Shown here piece by piece: positions 44,165 to 57,016 of a stretch of 64,000 bases of DNA. Origin of the DNA: Chondrosia reniformis (taxonomy: Eukaryota > Porifera > Demospongiae > Chondrillida > Chondrillidae); NCBI GenBank assembly GCA_947172415.1, contig OX359190.1:1426001-1490000 (forward strand). Reading direction: 5' to 3'. The position numbers and the translations under genes are program-made. Position 1 is the stretch's first letter. Every line of letters starts with the position of its first letter. The notes below the pieces were generated by a model. That model did not search any database and had not been told where the DNA came from. It saw nothing but the letters and a program-made list of their open reading frames with translations.

Positions 44165-47100
44165 ATGTCTCAGCGTAGTTTAGAACATAAAATGGATAAG
44201 TGCGCCCAATGGTCCGTTGTCAATCATCGATTAGAGGAAGCTGGCTACAGTGCAGTGAAGATCAAACCAGTTGACCTGAATAATCTTCCTTCAGAAGGTA
44301 GACTAACTACAAGTGTTTTGTGTATTTAGTGTGTAGCGAGTCCAATGAAGTATGAACCGCGCTTGTAATGTCTCTGAATACAGATGTTACCGTTTTGGAC
44401 AGTTTGACGGCTACCTCACTGCGTGCGACTGTGCTGTGCCTTCTTGACAATGTCAGCACTGGTAATGCATCCTTACTTGATAAAATAGGCCAGAAAGACG
44501 CAGAGATTGAGCAACTGGTAGAGAAGGCGAATAATCTGGAAATTTTATGTGAAACTTTACAAAAAGAGAGACCATGTATAAGACAAGGTGGAGAAGAGTA
44601 TAACCCTGTTGATGTACGTGCTAACGAAGGTGATCAGTCAAAATTTGAGTATTTTTTCTGTTCCAAATTCCATATCAAATTTAGAGTTACATTTTGAAGC
44701 TTTTTAATCCCACCTCTATGGTTGCCTAGGAAACACACCAATTCCAACTATCACAGCAGCTCTGTATGTACATACGTGTAGCTTGCCTAACAAGTTGTTT
44801 GTGAAGTGTTTGGTGTTTGATGTCAATTCTTATGTGTAGGACTCAGTAGTGCAAGCCCTAAGGAGCAGAATTGCTGAGCTGGAATATTCTAATGCAAAAT
44901 TAAAGCTTGATCTACAGAACAGGTAAGTTGTTTTGTAACACCTGATAATATTGTAATGCAGGGCTGCATAGAGGGGGGGACTGGGATTGATTTTGCCCCC
45001 TCTAGACTTTTGGAAAGTTATAATAAACTGCTTCGACACCCTCATACCATTGCCCCCTAAATTGGGTATGAGGGTGATTCTCATTTTATAACAGTTTACC
45101 ATCCAATCAACAAGAATAATGTGATACATTTTACATGGTTTTACTTGAAATTGTGTTTTACAGGCCTCAGCGTAAGGAATGGAAAGAAACTCAATCTAAA
45201 ATTAAAGATTTGGAATTGGAATTAGAAGAGACAAAGTAAATCTAGGTCACATCATCATCATGTTATTCAGGATGTGAAATAAATAAATGAATATTTCCTC
45301 ATTTAACTGTGAAGCAGTCACCCTCATTTTATAAATGTACTCCACCAGATATACGTACGCTTGTACCACCTTTGGCTCCGGATCTCATAGCTTACTAGTA
45401 AATTATCAAGGTGTGAGAAAAGGATTATTTACACATATTATGAGAATAAAGAGTTAAATTTTATCATAACGGGAAACGGGTGGGTATTATCACTTGTACA
45501 GAGGCCCTTTGACTCATCTAATGAGATCTAAAACTTATACGTAGCTTTCCAAGTGGTTGGTTATTCTATAATACATACATCAGTATTAAAACCTTTAAAT
45601 GACCCAGATCACCCTAATTGACCCTTTTCATGTACATAGTTACTTTATTGACTTGCGTACTCGTCTCATATCCTCCTCGTCTCACTAATGTAGAGTGAAG
45701 TGCCTAGTCATGTCATATCCTCCTCGTCTCACTAATGTAGAGTGAAGTGCCTAGTCGTGTCATATCCTACTCGTCTCACTAATGTAGAGTGAAGTGCCTA
45801 GTTGTGCCATATCCTCCTCGTCTCACTAATGTAGAGTGAAGTGCCTAGTCGTGTCATATCCTCCTCGTCTCACTAATGTAGAGTGAAGTGCCTAGTCGTG
45901 TCATATCCTCCTCATCTCACTAATGTAGAGTGAAGTGCCTAGTCATGCCATATCCTCCTCATCTCACTAATGTAGAGTGAAGTGCCTAGTTGTGCCATAT
46001 CCTCCTCGTCTCACTAATGTAGAGTGAAGTGCCTAGTTGTGCCATATCCTCCTCGTCTCACTAATGTAGAGTTAAGTGCCTAGTTGTGCCATATCCTCCT
46101 CATCTCACTAATGTAGAGTGAAGTGCCTAGTCGTGTCATATCCTCCTCATCTCACTAATGTAAAGTGAAGTGCCTAGTTGTGCCATATCCTCCTCGTCTC
46201 ACTAATGTAGAGTGAAGTGCCTAGTTGTGCCATATCCTCCTCGTCTCACTAATGTAGAGTGAAGTGCCTAGTCATGTCATATCCTCCTCGTCTCACTAAT
46301 GTAGAGTGAAGTGCCTAGTCGTGTCATATCCTACTCGTCTCACTAATGTAGAGTGAAGTGCCTAGTTGTGCCATATCCTCCTCGTCTCACTAATGTAGAG
46401 TGAAGTGCCTAGTCGTGTCATATCCTCCTCGTCTCACTAATGTAGAGTGAAGTGCCTAGTCGTGTCATATCCTCCTCATCTCACTAATGTAGAGTGAAGT
46501 GCCTAGTCATGCCATATCCTCCTCATCTCACTAATGTAGAGTGAAGTGCCTAGTTGTGCCATATCCTCCTCGTCTCACTAATGTAGAGTGAAGTGCCTAG
46601 TTGTGCCATATCCTCCTCGTCTCACTAATGTAGAGTTAAGTGCCTAGTTGTGCCATATCCTCCTCATCTCACTAATGTAGAGTGAAGTGCCTAGTCGTGT
46701 CATATCCTCCTCATCTCACTAATGTAAAGTGAAGTGCCTAGTTGTGCCATATCCTCCTCGTCTCACTAATGTAGAGTGAAGTGCCTAGTTGTGCCATATC
46801 CTCCTCGTCTCACTAATGTAGAGTGAAGTGCCTAGTCGTGTCATATCCTCCTCATCTCACTAATGTAGAGTGAAGTGCCTAGTTGTGCCATATCCTCCTC
46901 GTCTCACTAATGTAGAGTGAAGTGCCTAGTTGTGCCATATCCTCCTCGTCTCACTAATGTAGAGTGAAGTGCCTAGTCGTGTCATATCCTCCTCGTCTCA
47001 CTAATGTAGAGTGAAGCTACTCTCGGAAGAAGAGAGATGTAATGCATTGTCTGAAAGTTTACATCAGATGTGTTCCTTAGTAGAGGCTACTTCCTTTGAG

Positions 47101-50100
47101 GTTGCCATGGAAACTGTATGTAGATATCAAGGTAGACTTAAGATAACAGAAAACATGGAAAAGGTATGTTATCCATCCATTCACTCATCCATCCATCCAC
47201 CCATCCATCCATCCACCCATTCATCCATCCATCCATCCACCCATCCATCCACCCATCCACCCATCCATCCATCCACCCATCCACTCATCCACCCATCCAC
47301 CAATTCATCCATCCATCCATCCACCCATCCATCCACCCATCCACTCATCCATCCATCCACTCATCCATTCACTCATCCACTCATCCACCCACCTATCCAT
47401 CCACCCATCCATCCATCCACCCATTCATCCATCCATCCATCCACCCATCCATCCACCCATCCACTCATCCATCCAACCACCAATTCATCCATCCATCCAT
47501 CCACCCATCCATCCACCCATCCACTCATCCATCCATCCACTCATCCATTCACTCATCCACTCATCCACCCACCTATCCATCCACCCATCCACTCATCCAC
47601 TCATCCATCCATCAACTCATCCACTCATCCAATCTTAATATTCTGTCAGTTCATTGGATCAGTGATAGACATTGTCAACCATCCCACTGCACCTCATCCT
47701 CCTAATTTGGAATCTGTTGCCATGGCACCACCTCATTATCCTTGGTGTCATGTGACTTGGAGTCATGTGATCCCAGTGCTATCCTATTGGTTGAAGCAGT
47801 TTGAAGGTTTAAAAGTTAGTAGCTATGCATGTTCCAATGATTTAACAGGACCATTCACTAGCCTGTGAGAGGAGAACACTACCTTATGGCAATGAGTTCA
47901 ATTGTCAACAAAGGCAATCTTCTGGTACTGCTCTATCAAAGGAATAAACTGGGAAGCCATTCGTTGGCTTGTATACATTTATGTAGCAACGTGGAATTCT
48001 AAACTCATTCTCCACTCTCTTCCTTATCAGAGGGTATCAGTTGTGTAGGCGAAGAGCAGATCTGACAGATGACGAGCCATCACTGTACTGGTGTTATTTG
48101 ACAGTTTGCATGATTCCTTATTATCAGGGTCTTAAACTGGAATGTTATCTCAATATTATTATGCATCACTGTGATCCTTCTAGTCTTATCTGTATGTGTC
48201 GTTTTGCAGGAGTTGTACGGTGTCTTCTGTGATGTGGTTGGAAGTGTTGACATTGACCTGGAATGCCTTTCCTGTCAAGATTTGGCAGCACTACTAAGAA
48301 CCTGGCTGGGCCAAGGATCTCGCAGGAAGGTAGGAGGGAGGTGGGAGGGAGGTAGGAGGGAGGTGGGAGGAAGGTAGGAGGAATGTGGGAGGAAGGTAGG
48401 AGGGAGGTAGGTGGGAGGGAGGTGGGAGGAAGGTAGGAGGGAGGTAGGAGGGAGGTAGGAGAGGGTGTTGTTATTTAGAAAGTTTTGCAATTGTAGTACA
48501 TCTGAAATGTTGACAGTAAAGACTTAATGATCTATGTAATTATACATTGTTCATATAACGGTTTATCACAGTAGATACTGTGTTGGTATATTAAAGTTGT
48601 GCAACATTTTCAAATTGTCTAGTAGTTATTTAAAATATTCTATCATATGACTATAAAAATGAGTATTTACAGTATTTTACTCATCTTGAATTTTTTAATA
48701 ATAATATAATAATTAAATACTATACATAAATAAGGTAGATGAAAAACTAAACATCGAAAATAAAATACAGTATCAACATAAAATTAACATTTACAATCAT
48801 GCAGTGAGTGAAATAGTGAAATAATATTATAAAGTATAGGTACACGCACCTTGCATTTTTGTATATATATACGTAGAGCTATGCTGTTTTCCTTCACTTG
48901 GATAGGGGGACTTGTGCCTCACTCATCTTGAATCATATTACTTCTTAAAGTGGAATCATTTTTATATATGTACATATATGCATATACGTATATTACTTGA
49001 AAAACCATTTTCAAACCTTTTACTATACATAAATAGTTCATCCATATCATACGTATTGTACGTACGTGCCAACATATTAGACATACGTGCACAGTTAGTG
49101 AAATTAGTGGGTGGATTGTGCATTCTTTTGTTAATATCGTAATTAATTGGTTTAGATACATAATTTAAGTCATAATTCTGATCATTCCTCCATTAATTGA
49201 TAAACTATTGTATATATAGCAGGTATTTAAAGCTCTCTACAAATGTAATTTGACTAGATCAAGTATGTATACACAGATCTGTAATTCACATGCATACTCT
49301 ATATAGGCACATATATATATACAGTGCAAGTTACAATATACTAAGGTAATCTAATATAATATAATATAAATAATATAATTAATTCATATGGCTCCAAGAA
49401 AGGACTTAGAAACAAAATGGGCATATAATCATAAAGATTAGGGTATATATATACGTACATGTACGTATCTTCATCCAAAGCTCTCTTCAGGTTTAGTTCC
49501 CCTATAGGCTCTTTTACAGAATAGGCATAGCATGTAGGAAAATGGTATATTAGATGCTCATGTATACATTGTGTGTGAGTATATAATATAATGAACATAC
49601 CCTTTGATAGGCGCAATTAGTTAATTAGTAAGGGAAATAATTAGCTTTTGCTTCTTGTAACTTTATAGTAAAACCCCAGTATACTGTGTAATGCTGAGGT
49701 GCATAAGGAATGTAGGAGGGGGTGCAAAGAAATTCTAAGTTTTTTCTATCATATTACAAGAATGATTAATTATTGTTTATCTAGAGTAAAATTTTTGTCT
49801 TGAAAAATATTTGCATTTCTAAAGACTTCAACAAGTGTTGGACTTTTGAATGTAGTAATGACATCATTCCTGAAATGTAACAAGTGTTTTTTTATTTTTT
49901 TTTTCATTTCACCTGCATGGCCTCATCCTGTCCTCTTTAAAGAAAACCATATACTGATTGACCCAGCATACTATACCTTTATGACTTGTCAAACCCAATC
50001 TATGAAACATCTAAGATACCATTTTCCTACATGCTATATGCCTATTCTGTAAAAGAGCCTATAGGGGAACTAAACCTGAAGAGAGCTTTTGGATGATGAT

Positions 50101-52029
50101 ACAGGAGTCTTTTCTTCCTTCTTTTCCCTTCTTTCATCTTCTTCTCCACTGGGTCAGACAGCCATTTCTGGGAATTCCACCCTTCATCAGTGATCCTGGG
50201 AGTCTTTGTCTTTTCTATATCTTGATCTTCTGTGAATCCTTGGATCCTATGTACACTTTGATATTACAGGCCAGGGATGCATATGTAATAATACTTTGAT
50301 TTGACAAGTGTGTAGAATATGCTGGTTCAGGAGGCCAAATAGATGTTTCAACTGAAATTGATTCTTTTTGAAGGTCAAATACAGTCATTTCTCAGCCAGT
50401 ATCGTTTAGCCCAGTGAATGTATAAGTGGCCATTTTGAACGGATTTCTACATCCCATTTGTATTGTTCTAGCCCACAGCTGTTCTACAGAGCATTGTTGT
50501 TCTTAAATATTAAGCCAGAGCTGTTTTACAGAGCATTGTTGTTCTTAAATATTAAGCCAGGGCTGTTCTACAGAGCATTGTTGTTCTTAAATATTAAGCC
50601 AGGGCTGTTTTACAGAGGAGTGTTGTTCTTAATAGTTTCTAATTTAATTTTCTTTATTTGTTGTTGTTCCCAGGTAGCTAAGGATGCTTCTATACCGGCC
50701 ATGGTGACCCACTTCCAGAAGCTGTTTGATGTGGCAGAATTGGGTGGTGTATTCCCAAAGATGAATGAAGTGTACACATCCTTGTCAAAGTATAAGAATG
50801 TTGTAAGATCCATTCAAGAGGCCCTTCAAATAGGTACATACTGTATGTCAATATAATGGCATCCCAGTGCCAGATACAGGCAGTCACTGGTATGGGTTGT
50901 GAGATGGTCTTCATGCTCTTTGATGTAATTTTACTCGCTGTGGTATTTTGAAACATGACATTTTGTTAAATTGAGCATACTTTACAGCTTTAAGATAACA
51001 AGTGTAATATGATCTATATGCCATACATACCTACACATATAGTTTCAATGTAAGTTCCATTAAATATATATCTAAAACATCATTTTTCTATAGATATAGT
51101 TAATATGCAGACCAGACTATGAAAATAATTTGCTTCTTTTGTTTTTCCCTCTTCATGATATTTCAGGATGATTATATAAAAACTTGTGGTTTGATTATCA
51201 CTTAAATTAGTCATATACCACATGTACATTCTACTTTGTCGACAGAATCCTCTTCAGTGAATGTTTTGCTCTCGCATGTTGACAAGTTAGTCACAGCTCA
51301 GGAAAGCAGATTTTGGTTGAGAGTTGACCAAAAGTTTGGCTACAAGTCACCGGATGAGTAAGTTGCCTTTGAATAATCAAACACACCATTTTTCTCACAT
51401 ATGTTACATCTACGTACTTGAGAATAAAGGCCTATAGGGAACTAAACCTAAAGAGAGCTTTGGATGAGGATACAAGAGTTTTCTCCTACATCCTTCTCTT
51501 CTTCTCAACTGGGCTATGCACATGTAAAGTGTTTCATCTTAATAAAACCTACCTTGGAGTGTTGGAGTTTTGACACAGATCAATTTATTATGTGACAATG
51601 CTTTTTCTCTTTGGTTGGTAAGAAGATAGGAGTAATAGTCACTTGGACCCACCCACTAGCTGGACCCGCCCACTAGCTGTTTGGTTACTATCTGGACCCA
51701 CCCACTAGCTGGACCCGCCCACTAGCTGTTTGGTTACTACCGGTCCTTACATCTCTGCTTATTCTAAATCTTATATTACCTTTTCATTAATCTCACCTCA
51801 CTTGTCATTTTCCTTTAATTGCTATGCCTTCAACTTGTTGTGTGTATACGTTAACATATACATATGTTCCTTCTGTCAATTAAGGTTACTGGAAAGGTTG
51901 CTATTGGTTGAAGAGTTTCTTCCACCCTTTAAGCAATTTATGGAAGAAGTGATTCAGTGTCTTAATGTCACGAGGCCAGGTGAAGTCATTCCTGCATTAA
52001 AGGCTAAACTCTCCCTTACTTCCTCCTGA
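44165..52029 (+). CDS. CEP70: CEP70-like centrosomal protein, complete copy
   Basis: Nine exons: 44165-44297, 44384-44613, 44840-44922, 45164-45235, 47010-47163, 48210-48329, 50674-50833, 51246-51357 and 51885-52029; all joins keep frame, giving about 402 residues. CEP70 is a coiled-coil centrosome protein that binds gamma-tubulin and aids microtubule nucleation and cilium assembly. The call rests on the C-terminal half, especially [21 protein letters not shown], followed by [17 protein letters not shown] and the end [18 protein letters not shown]. The N-terminal half has coiled coil ([22 protein letters not shown]). It is shorter than the roughly 600-residue vertebrate protein, so an exon may be missed in the long introns. 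Donor two is GTACGT where the fragments have GTAAGT. Confidence 0.8.
45667..47009. repeat. 47-bp minisatellite with 564-bp higher-order repeat, ending at an exon acceptor
   Basis: About 28.5 copies of a unit starting CATATCCTCCTCGTCTCAC and containing TCACTAATGTAGAGTGAAG. Variant order repeats after 564 bp (12 units; compare 45707 and 46271), a higher-order structure. The last unit runs into CEP70 exon 5: its CTAATGTAG is the acceptor and AGTGAAG the first exon bases, so every unit carries an acceptor copy and a branch-point-like ACTAAT. Confidence 0.92.
47168..47632. repeat. TCCA/CCCA tetranucleotide array next to a splice donor
   Basis: About 465 bp of ATCC/ACCC/ACTC repeats begin four bases after the GTATGT donor of CEP70 exon 5. 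Blocks of about 190 bp are repeated within it. Because the unit is not a multiple of three yet lacks stops, open frames of Ser-Ile-His-Pro run through it; these are not real proteins. Confidence 0.93.
48330..48465. repeat. GTAGGAGG-type repeat starting at the exon 6 donor
   Basis: G-rich repeats of GTAGGAGGGAGGTGGGAG type start exactly at the donor of CEP70 exon 6, so many donor-like GTAGGA and GTGGGA sites lie in a row. On the transcript the G runs could form G-quadruplexes. Confidence 0.88.
48466..50475. other. CEP70-like intron 6: AT-rich, with an inverted repeat pair
   Basis: No exon is seen. Bases about 49473-49566 and 50018-50110 are opposite-strand copies of one dispersed repeat (CCTATAGGCTCTTTTACAG and its complement). 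Related copies lie at about 35405-35515 and 51375-51525. Confidence 0.55.
50476..50640. repeat. 42-bp minisatellite, about 4 copies
   Basis: The unit runs GCTGTTCTACAGAGCATTG with TTCTTAAATATTAAGCCAG. Successive copies start 42 bp apart (50477, 50519, 50561, 50603). It lies about 35 bp before the acceptor of CEP70 exon 7. Confidence 0.85.
51640..51740. repeat. Short direct repeat, two copies of about 50 bp
   Basis: GGACCCACCCACTAGCTGG and CCCGCCCACTAGCTGTTTGG alternate twice. It lies in the last CEP70-like intron. Confidence 0.8.
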
Positions 52030-52336
52030 CATTCTTCTCTTCCTCCACTGACAGTTACTTTTAACAGAATACTGTATGTGTGTATGTACTTTGTATGTTG
52101 TATTGAAAAGAAATATATTTTTAGGTACATTGAAATTGTTGGTACAGTAACACTGATGTTGTTACAAGTAGTTTTATATAATTGGATGGAACATCTTTAG
52201 ACTTATTTGATAGTTTTTGATATTCTGTGGTATCTCTCAGTCTCTGATGAAGACCCTCCTGATCAGAACATTTGACAACAAGAAATATCATAAATGACAA
52301 AACTGTATCACATAATTTTACTGTGTGTTTGTACAG

Positions 52337-52467
52337 AGAAGAGTTGGCTGAAATCTCTTCAAGAGAGGGAAGAATCAAATACCAATTCAGAGCTCATCAG
52401 TGTTTTCCAAGAACAAATTTTTAAGGCAGTGAATCAATTTGTGGATCAATTAAAACTTGAAGCAAAT
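52337..52467 (+). pseudogene. Orphan internal exon of unidentified gene
   Basis: It has acceptor GTTTGTACAG and donor GTATGT and would encode KSWLKSLQEREESNTNSEL followed by VFQEQIFKAVNQFVDQLKL, an amphipathic helical segment. No partner exon is recognised nearby. Possibly an alternative CEP70 exon after the stop, or a fragment from another gene. Confidence 0.4.
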
Positions 52468-53520
52468 GTATGTTTTGTGAAGCTGATTGCACTACTTAGA
52501 CTCTGAACACATTTCCTTGTACTCCAGAGACACCTCAACTGTTGGCATTTATGGATCGTAACATTATCCTACATCTCAGTGTTGTGTATCATGTAGTGCT
52601 TGGGAAAGTAGCTCTAATTGGATGTTTGGTAGCTTCTGCAGCATCCAATGGCTTCTAACCACAGGACAAGGATGATGTCAATATTAACTATACTACCTAT
52701 CCATCTCGTTATGTACAGTGGTATCTGAATATACAGTCACCTCTCTAGAGCAGTCTGAACAAACTGTAATATTCCTCGGATTTGCCACAAATAATTCAAG
52801 TGAGTTTCCTTTTTAATATTTACATGAATAAATGTGTATATATACTGTGAATGTATGAGTATTGTCATGGCAACTGATAACTATGACAACGACTAGGCTA
52901 AGCTGGTATTTAAAAGGAAGTGGTTGGAATGCTCATGTATTGCACAGCACCAGAAGTCTCCTCAGTGACAATTGGAACCTATTACGACCAATCATAGGAA
53001 TTTGACTTTGTTTCTCCATTAGAGGGTTTCAGGGAAAAAAAGGCAAAAATTCTCTTTAAGACCTTGGGGAAAGCAAATTTTCCCAAATCATTTCCATTCC
53101 TTGAATACAGACTGTTGTATTATTTATCTTTAAGCCTCACACATCCACCCTGAAGACATTCTGTTAGATTTGTGATTTGTCCACATGCGTATTTTCTTGT
53201 TTGTTGAGAGTTGAAGGTTGATCTGACTCTCTTTGTCATGTTATTCCAACAGCACCTCCTCCCTTTGCACATAACAGAACTGTCACCATTAGAGTACATT
53301 CTCCTGTGTTGTTAAAATAAGTGTAGAACTAAGGATTTCATTTTGGGAGGTGTGAATGATTCTCTGAATTTTGTGTCATTGGAATACTGTCAGAGCTACT
53401 GGTTTACAAAGTCACACATTTTGTGACATTTCATCAGTTGAGATTGGTCTACTATACCAAATTGCAACCATCTCCCTGTACTGCTTTCTCATCGCTTTAT
53501 AAATGTTTGTTGTTTTGTAG
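52468..53520. other. Rearranged copy of the 31460-32120 region
   Basis: Bases about 52770-53335 match 31475-32120, then jump to a match with 30085-30260; the 1.25-kb minisatellite is absent. A segment of about 130 bp (52541-52672) recurs as a direct repeat at 53838-53966. No intact exon is seen. Confidence 0.55.
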
Positions 53521-55288
53521 TTGAGAAGAAGCTGTACTTGTACAAGCTGACTTATAGTACTGAGAGAGGGGAAGCAAAGGCCAGCCATGTCAGCTACAAG
53601 ATGAACCTCCCTACTGGGGAGGAAGGAGGGAATAATTATTACTCTCTTTGAAGGAAAGAGAATGAAACTTGTAAATGTAAGTGTTTAGAGTAGCACTGTA
53701 AAGTCTCATTTCTGCATAGAGGGTACTGATTATTGAGAGTTACTGAGCGTAATCGCAGCAAATGGAATAACACAATGAGTGTTTAGAGTAATATTCTATC
53801 GTTTGTAACTAAAAGATTTTGTGACCCTTAAATGTCGGCAACTGTTGGCATTAACATTATCCTACATCTAAGTGTTGTGTATCATGTAGCACTTGGGAAA
53901 GTAGCTCTAATTGGATGTTTGGTAGCTTCTGCAGCATCCAATGGCTTCTAATCACAGGACAAGAATGTACCTCATCAATATTGAATACTACATATCTACA
54001 TAGTTTGCTATAAAAACACACATTGTCACTTTCTTATGTGTAACCTGTTAGCAATGTTGTTCTGTTACCAAGTTTGTGGTAATTTTGTGTTGTGAAGGAA
54101 ATTGCTGACTTAAAAGTTGTTGAACTAAAGAACATGTTGTTTTTGAAATGTTATAATCATTAGATATAGCAATTAAGGAAATATCACATATTTAAAATAA
54201 ATTGGGACCTCTATTTTATGGCTGTTTTTAAGTGCTCACCTACTGGGTTGGTTATTTAGTGTGGCTTTCACTAAAGTAGACATTTTATACAGATTTTCTT
54301 GTAACAGTGAATTCTGAATATACCACTCATCATACACCATTTTAATGTGTTTCCAATCTTGTCCTTTTCAAGGTGTGTTAATTGGAATATTTGCCTGTTT
54401 CATATGCAAATGGAGACAAAACAGAAATGACAAGCAAGGCTTTGGAGATTCATACACTGGCTACCATTCCTCCTCCAACAGAAACAACAAATCTGCAAAT
54501 GGATCAGTTCCAAATGGTGTTCAATAGCCCAACAATGCCTTTGATGATGGAGGGGAGAATGCTCCAATTAGTGTAAAAGGGAGTAACCAGACTATAGAAA
54601 ACAAAGATGAAAAGCCTCCACTCTTAAATTTGAACCTAAAAACTGACAATGAGACTGGCTTGTTGAGGAAACTGGCAGATCTCCAAAACTCATCAGATAG
54701 TGCAGTGTCCCTCCCTACTGACCTCAACCTTGCAGAGAGCTCTTGTGGGACTCCTGAGACACCCATCACCAACTGGGAGTACGACAAGTTTAAGGACAAC
54801 CTTCAACAGTCGCCAGATAAAAACTATAAAATGGGAGTTGCTCCAATGTCTCAAACTTCAGACTATCCTGATATAGTCATTAGGAGGGAAAAGCCCTTCT
54901 CAAATCTGTCTCAAAACTCCCCTACTTTCAGTCCAGTACGAGATATTAAGAGGGAAAGTACTCTCTCCCAAGGCTCCACCCACTATATAAGATATTCTCG
55001 CCTCGTGATCAGAGATGTGATAGTTTTTTGTCTCAGTAATTACCTCCAACACCAGAAGGGTTTTCCCCAAGGGAAACCAAAAGAGACAGTAGACTGTCCC
55101 AAGGCTCTCTCAACTTTGTCCTGGGGTCCATCAATGAGAAGGATGCGAGACGTTCCAACACTCCCTCCACCATCAGCAGCACCTCCAAACCAGAGGTGTC
55201 AAGAAGATGGTCGACTACCTCTGGTCAACCCTTCATCATTGGGCACAGTCAGACCAGTTTGACTAAAACTGATAGTTTTGACTGCTAA
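53521..55288 (+). pseudogene. Semaphorin-type gene copy, decayed
   Basis: It keeps the EKKLYLYKLTYSTERG exon (53521-53676, frameshifted to TGA) and the tail exon (54373-55288). The PSI exon and first membrane exon are gone; the direct repeat at 53838-53966 lies where they should be. The tail exon has a nonsense change (CAATAG where the other copy has CAAAAG, at about 54522) and a two-base loss near 54998 (ATTCTCGCCT for ATTCATCACCT). Several lesions make it a pseudogene. Confidence 0.85.
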
Positions 55289-55530
55289 AGGTCTCACTCC
55301 AAACATAGTAATGACACCATTTGAAATGTATATATTATACAGTATCTAGTGCCATATGTACCTATATATACATGTTGTATCAATTGTCTTTCTCATGTTA
55401 TGTGTTTAATTGTCAATCCAGTTACATAAGATTGTCTGAATTGGTTTATTTCATATTTCATATAAACTCAAGATGTGTGTGGAGAGGAGATTGGAAAGAT
55501 GTTGTAGACATCCATTTTATTTATCTCTAG

Positions 55531-55729
55531 TAAACTGTCGCCGCTTCTGGAGTTGTTCAGACTAGTTGTCATAGTAGCAGGTGATTCACTGTGTGCATGG
55601 TATGGTGTGATGGTGGGCCTGCCGGCTGCCCTCCACTGGGGACTGAGGAGTGGGTACATCATCTCCCTCCTAATCTGGATACGTGTCACAATGAAGAATG
55701 CTACCAGAGCAAAGATCAAGACAATGTAG
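55531..55729 (+). pseudogene. AGMO: AGMO last exon only
   Basis: It matches 4271-4469 and 18482-18680 to the stop, with acceptor TTATCTCTAG. No other AGMO exon precedes it; the decayed semaphorin-type tail does. It is a leftover of a recombination between units. Confidence 0.85.
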
Positions 55730-56846
55730 TAACTGAAAACATTTTATTAAGCTAGCTAGGTGACTAAACAGTTCCTCATATACTGTATTGTATAGTTGCA
55801 GGTGAATGCATTCTTTATAATGTATTTGTAATAGAAGGTTCATGGACATATGAATAAGGTCGCCTTAGGACCTTTTCCATTTCCGCCACTGAAACTGCAT
55901 GCTCCGAACATGCTGCGAGACTATATGAAAATCGCAGCTGTAGTCAAGGAATGCTGTTGCTGTTTTTACCCTGTATACATGTTGTATATGTACCTAGTCT
56001 AGTGCTATATGTACCTATATATACATGTTGTATATTATACAGAATCTAGTGCTATATGTACCTATGTAAATACCATACATAGTAATGACACCATGTGAAA
56101 TGTATATATTATACAGTATCTAGTGTCATATATACATAAATGTTGTATCAATATTGTGCTCTCATGTTTACAATATTATGTGTTTAATTGCAACATTTTC
56201 AATCCAGTTACATAACTCATTAAAACATATGTACAATGTAATACATGTTTCTAAATTGATTGAAATATTATACAAATTAAAAGGTAGGAGGTACCATATT
56301 GAATCATCAGATATAATGAGCATTACTGACTCCATGGTTGCCATGGTTACTGTTCTGTCTCTTTCCCAGGATCCACTTGCATGATTTTCTCCAGTTTTCT
56401 ATGTATGCAAACAAATATATAAGCATACACAATTGCTCCCAGTCGGACCATCTGTCCTTGTTGACCTATACTATCATCATCACAGTCATATTTACCAGTG
56501 GACCCAACACTGTTGCTATATAGCAAGTGATTCAGAAGTAGATGTCATCTTTTAATTGGCACCAGCCACACTTGCACCCTGCAGGGAAGGAGAACAAATG
56601 AATAAAATTATGACACCAATGAATACAATTTAAGGGCTCTCATAATGTTATTCATTGGATTAGTACTTCCTCATTAAGATCCTGTGGAATGTATATAGAC
56701 ATCACAAAACAATACCAGACCCTATCAGATCAGTACATGTGACCTCCACTGGCTGGAGAGACTACTATGTACTTGTATGTAGGCCTACCTACCTCACCTG
56801 ATCCTTCAACCAAAGCAACACCAAAGGACCAGGTGACTAGATAATA
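55730..56846. other. AGMO downstream and upstream block of gene D
   Basis: It aligns with 4470-6600 but lacks the palindrome insertion; a short TATATGTACCTA-rich segment is duplicated near 55990-56150. No gene is seen. Confidence 0.5.
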
Positions 56847-57016
56847 CCGGAAGTGCATACGAACCGCCATTTTTAAGTGCTACATCCGCTGAGATCAAAG
56901 AGATTACTGCAAATAGGCGTTGCTATAGTTGCAATCACAGTTGTGATAGAAATTCCAGTGACACATTTCAGTTGTGTTCAGTTAGTTTTTCAGTTTTTCG
57001 TTTCTTCGTTTGCTCA
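56847..57016 (+). promoter_or_regulatory. Probable promoter of gene D
   Basis: ACCGGAAGTG and GAACCGCCATTTTT are kept. About 60 bases before the first ATG differ from A and C, giving a changed first exon. Confidence 0.55.

Noticed and set aside
47011..47868. Long open frames rich in Ser-Ile-His-Pro
   Set aside because: They are translations of the TCCA array after the GTATGT donor; only the first 51 codons belong to the CEP70-like exon.
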